From Nocardioidaceae bacterium (lineage in GTDB: Bacteria > Actinomycetota > Actinomycetes > Propionibacteriales > Nocardioidaceae): DNA of 7,905 bases. The stretch is taken from contig JAICRS010000136.1 in the NCBI GenBank assembly GCA_025966335.1, positions 1 through 7,905 on the forward strand, given 5' to 3'. The position numbers were made by a program, and so were the translations under genes. The notes beneath the pieces are model-generated. The model was not told the DNA's origin and made no database searches. It worked only from the letters and a program-made list of their open reading frames with translations. This document shows, piece by piece, positions 5,874-7,905 of this stretch. Each line of letters begins with the position of its first letter. The stretch's first letter is position 1.

Positions 5874-5892
5874 CGTCCGCCGAGGGTGAGGG

Positions 5893-7905
5893 TCAGCCGG
5901 CGACCACGTTGACCAGCTTCGGCTCCCGGACGATCACCTTGCGCACGGTCTTGCCCTCCAGCGCCTTGACGATCACCGGCTCGGCCAATGCCATGGCCTC
6001 CAGGTCGGCCGCGGAGATGTCCGGGCTGACCTCCAGCTTGGCGCGCAGCTTGCCCTGCACCTGCACGATCGCGGTCACCGAGTCCTCGACCAGCAGCGCC
6101 TCGTCGACGGTCGGCCAGCCGGCCTTCGCGACGGTCGGCTCGTGGCCCAGCCGGGACCACATCTCCTCCGCGGTGTAGGGCGCGACCAGGCTCAGGATGA
6201 TCGCCACCGTCTCGGCCGCCTCGCGCACCGCCGGGTCCCCTGCGCCGCAGCCGGAGTCGATCGCCTTGCGGGTCACGTTCACCAGCTCCATCGCCCGCGC
6301 GACCATCACGTTGAACCGGTGCGAGTCGACCAGCTGCTCGACCTCGTGCACGGTCTTGTGGGTTGCCTTGCGCAATGCGACGTCGCCGCCCTCGGCCGGA
6401 GTACCGGGCGCCGAGCCGACGTCACCGCTCAACCGCCACGCCCGCTGCAGGAACTTCAACGAACCGGAAGGGGACATGTCCGCCCAGTCGATGTCGTCCT
6501 CGGGCGGGCCCGCGAACACCAGTGTCAGCCGGACCGCGTCGACGCCGTACTGGTCGATCATGTCGCCCAGGTTCACGCCGTTGCCCAGCGACTTGCTCAT
6601 CGCCTTGCCCTGGTTGATCACCTGGCCCTGGTTCAGCAGCGCCAGGAACGGCTCCTCGAAGTCGACCATGCCCATGTCGTGCAGGACCTTGGTGAAGAAC
6701 CGGCTGTACAGCAGGTGCAGGATCGCGTGCTCGACACCACCGACGTACTGCGGCGCCGGCATCCACCGACGGACCGCCTCCGGGTCGAACGGGCCGTCCT
6801 CGTAGTGCGGCGAACAGAACCGCAGGAAGTACCACGACGAGTCGACGAAGGTGTCCATCGTGTCGCTGTCCCGCTTGGCCGCTCCCCCGCACGACGGGCA
6901 GTCCACGTTGACCCAGTCCTCGGCGGCCGCCAGCGGCGAGGTGCCCTTGGGTTTGAGATCGGCGCCCCGCAGGTCGGGCAGTACGACGGGCAGCTGGTCG
7001 TCGGGGACGGGGACCTCGCCACACGTCTCGCAGTGGACGATCGGGATCGGAGGGCCCCAGAACCGCTGGCGGGACAGCAGCCAGTCGCGCAGCCGGAAGT
7101 TGACCGCGCCCTTGCCGTGCCCCTCGGCCTCCAGCCGCTCGATGATCCGCGAGATCCCGCTGGTCTTGTCGGTCAGCCCGTCCAGGCTGAACCCGTCGCT
7201 CGCGGAGTTCACGTAGGCGCCGTCGCCCGGGGTCGCGACGAACGTCTCGGCCGGGTCCGGTTCGCCGGTGTCGACGACCATCCGGACCGGCAGGTCGAAC
7301 GTTCTGGCGAAGTCCAGGTCGCGCTGGTCGTGCGCGGGCACCGCCATCACCGCGCCGGTGCCGTAGTCGGCCAGCACGTAGTCGGCGGCCCATACCGGGA
7401 TCCGCTCGCCGGAGACCGGGTTGACGGCGTAGCGGCCCAGGAACACACCCGTCTTCTCCCGGTCCGTGGACAGCCGGTCGATGTCGGTCTCCCTGCGGAC
7501 CTGCTCCAGGTAGGTCTCGAAGGCCTCCCGCTGCTCGGGCGCGCAGATCTCACCGGCCAGCTTCGCGTCGGCAGCCACCACGAAGAACGTCGCGCCGTAC
7601 AACGTGTCCGGGCGGGTGGTGAACACGCTCACCGGCTCGTCGCGTCCCTCGATCTCAAAGTCGACGAAGGCGCCCTCGCTGCGGCCGATCCAGTTGCGCT
7701 GCATTGCCAGTACCCGGTCCGGCCAGGTGTCCTTCAGCGGCTCCATGTCGTCCAGCAGCCGCTGGGCGTAGTCGGTGACCTTGAAGTACCACTGGGTCAG
7801 CTCGCGCTTGGTGACCTCCGCACCACACCGATCGCACATGCCGCCGACGACCTGCTCGTTGGCCAGCACCGTCTGGTCGTTGGGGCACCAGTTGACCGGG
7901 CTCGA
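5893..7905 (-). CDS. leuS: Leucyl-tRNA synthetase, N-terminus outside window
   Basis: Class I synthetase that charges tRNA-Leu with leucine. 670 residues are visible; roughly the first 150-180, including the HIGH signature, lie beyond the right edge. The frame continues to the edge with SSPVNWCPNDQTVLANEQ, so the GTG at 7869 is an internal valine and not a start. In order: a zinc-type cysteine set (WCPN, CDRC), the CP1 editing domain with the threonine-rich TTRPDTLYGATF and the universal aspartate in AHDQRDLDFA, a second cysteine set (CETCG and CPSCGG), the core segment DTFVDSSWYFLRF, and KAMSKS at 6606-6589, where the usual KMSKS lysine binds ATP. The anticodon-binding helices (RFNVMVARAMELVNVTRKA) and the C-terminal domain (VQVQGKLRAKLEVSPD...VRKVIVREPKLVN) follow. 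Editing and catalytic residues look intact. The promoter is not in the window. Confidence 0.97.
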   Translation of the reverse strand, partial: SSPVNWCPNDQTVLANEQVVGGMCDRCGAEVTKRELTQWYFKVTDYAQRLLDDMEPLKDTWPDRVLAMQRNWIGRSEGAFVDFEIEGRDEPVSVFTTRPDTLYGATFFVVAADAKLAGEICAPEQREAFETYLEQVRRETDIDRLSTDREKTGVFLGRYAVNPVSGERIPVWAADYVLADYGTGAVMAVPAHDQRDLDFARTFDLPVRMVVDTGEPDPAETFVATPGDGAYVNSASDGFSLDGLTDKTSGISRIIERLEAEGHGKGAVNFRLRDWLLSRQRFWGPPIPIVHCETCGEVPVPDDQLPVVLPDLRGADLKPKGTSPLAAAEDWVNVDCPSCGGAAKRDSDTMDTFVDSSWYFLRFCSPHYEDGPFDPEAVRRWMPAPQYVGGVEHAILHLLYSRFFTKVLHDMGMVDFEEPFLALLNQGQVINQGKAMSKSLGNGVNLGDMIDQYGVDAVRLTLVFAGPPEDDIDWADMSPSGSLKFLQRAWRLSGDVGSAPGTPAEGGDVALRKATHKTVHEVEQLVDSHRFNVMVARAMELVNVTRKAIDSGCGAGDPAVREAAETVAIILSLVAPYTAEEMWSRLGHEPTVAKAGWPTVDEALLVEDSVTAIVQVQGKLRAKLEVSPDISAADLEAMALAEPVIVKALEGKTVRKVIVREPKLVNVVAG

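Noticed and set aside
7867..7869. GTG as the leuS start
   Set aside because: Conserved LeuRS sequence (VNWCPNDQT) continues in frame upstream to the window edge, so the gene is cut by the window.

Overview
The window looks like chromosomal core DNA from a high-GC Actinomycetota. Codon third positions are strongly G/C, most protein matches are actinobacterial in style, and several control signals fit that phylum: TANNNT -10 boxes placed for leaderless starts, a sigma-R/sigma-H type promoter and a TTGTCCACA DnaA box. I cannot name the genus from sequence alone. I see no mobile element, rRNA, tRNA or CRISPR.

Layout, left to right. The 3' part of a MOSC-domain gene (plus strand) enters from the left edge and converges with comEC. 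On the minus strand follow comEC (DNA-uptake channel with a metallo-beta-lactamase-like domain) and, 10 bp upstream of it, comEA (membrane-anchored DNA-binding protein with SLBB and helix-hairpin-helix domains). These two probably form an operon for DNA transport across the cytoplasmic membrane. A 253-bp intergenic region separates comEA from degV (minus strand, fatty-acid-binding DegV family). Divergent from degV is a small NAD(P)-binding atypical SDR gene (plus strand). It converges, with a 19-bp gap, on leuS (leucyl-tRNA synthetase, minus strand), which runs off the right edge without its N-terminus. From what I know of actinobacterial genomes, leuS, degV, comEA and comEC are often neighbours. 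The SDR gene on the opposite strand and the MOSC gene after comEC are local variations on that layout.

The most unusual structure is non-coding. A 22-bp tandem array (four clear copies plus an in-phase partial copy) begins at the very end of degV, supplies its stop codon and runs towards comEA. Read on the minus strand, each copy has a GAGACG core and a pyrimidine block (TTYTC in three copies) at fixed spacing. The GAGA and UYUC segments could pair in RNA, or they could form phased protein-binding half-sites in DNA. I do not recognise this element.

Other control signals: comEA and degV both carry a TANNNT hexamer exactly 6 nt before the ATG, the geometry of leaderless transcripts. The SDR gene has a Shine-Dalgarno sequence and an exact GGAAT-N18-GTT promoter, suggesting control by a thiol-oxidative-stress sigma factor. 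A DnaA box lies just upstream of comEA. ComEA and ComEC both have low-complexity, repeat-encoded N-terminal segments.
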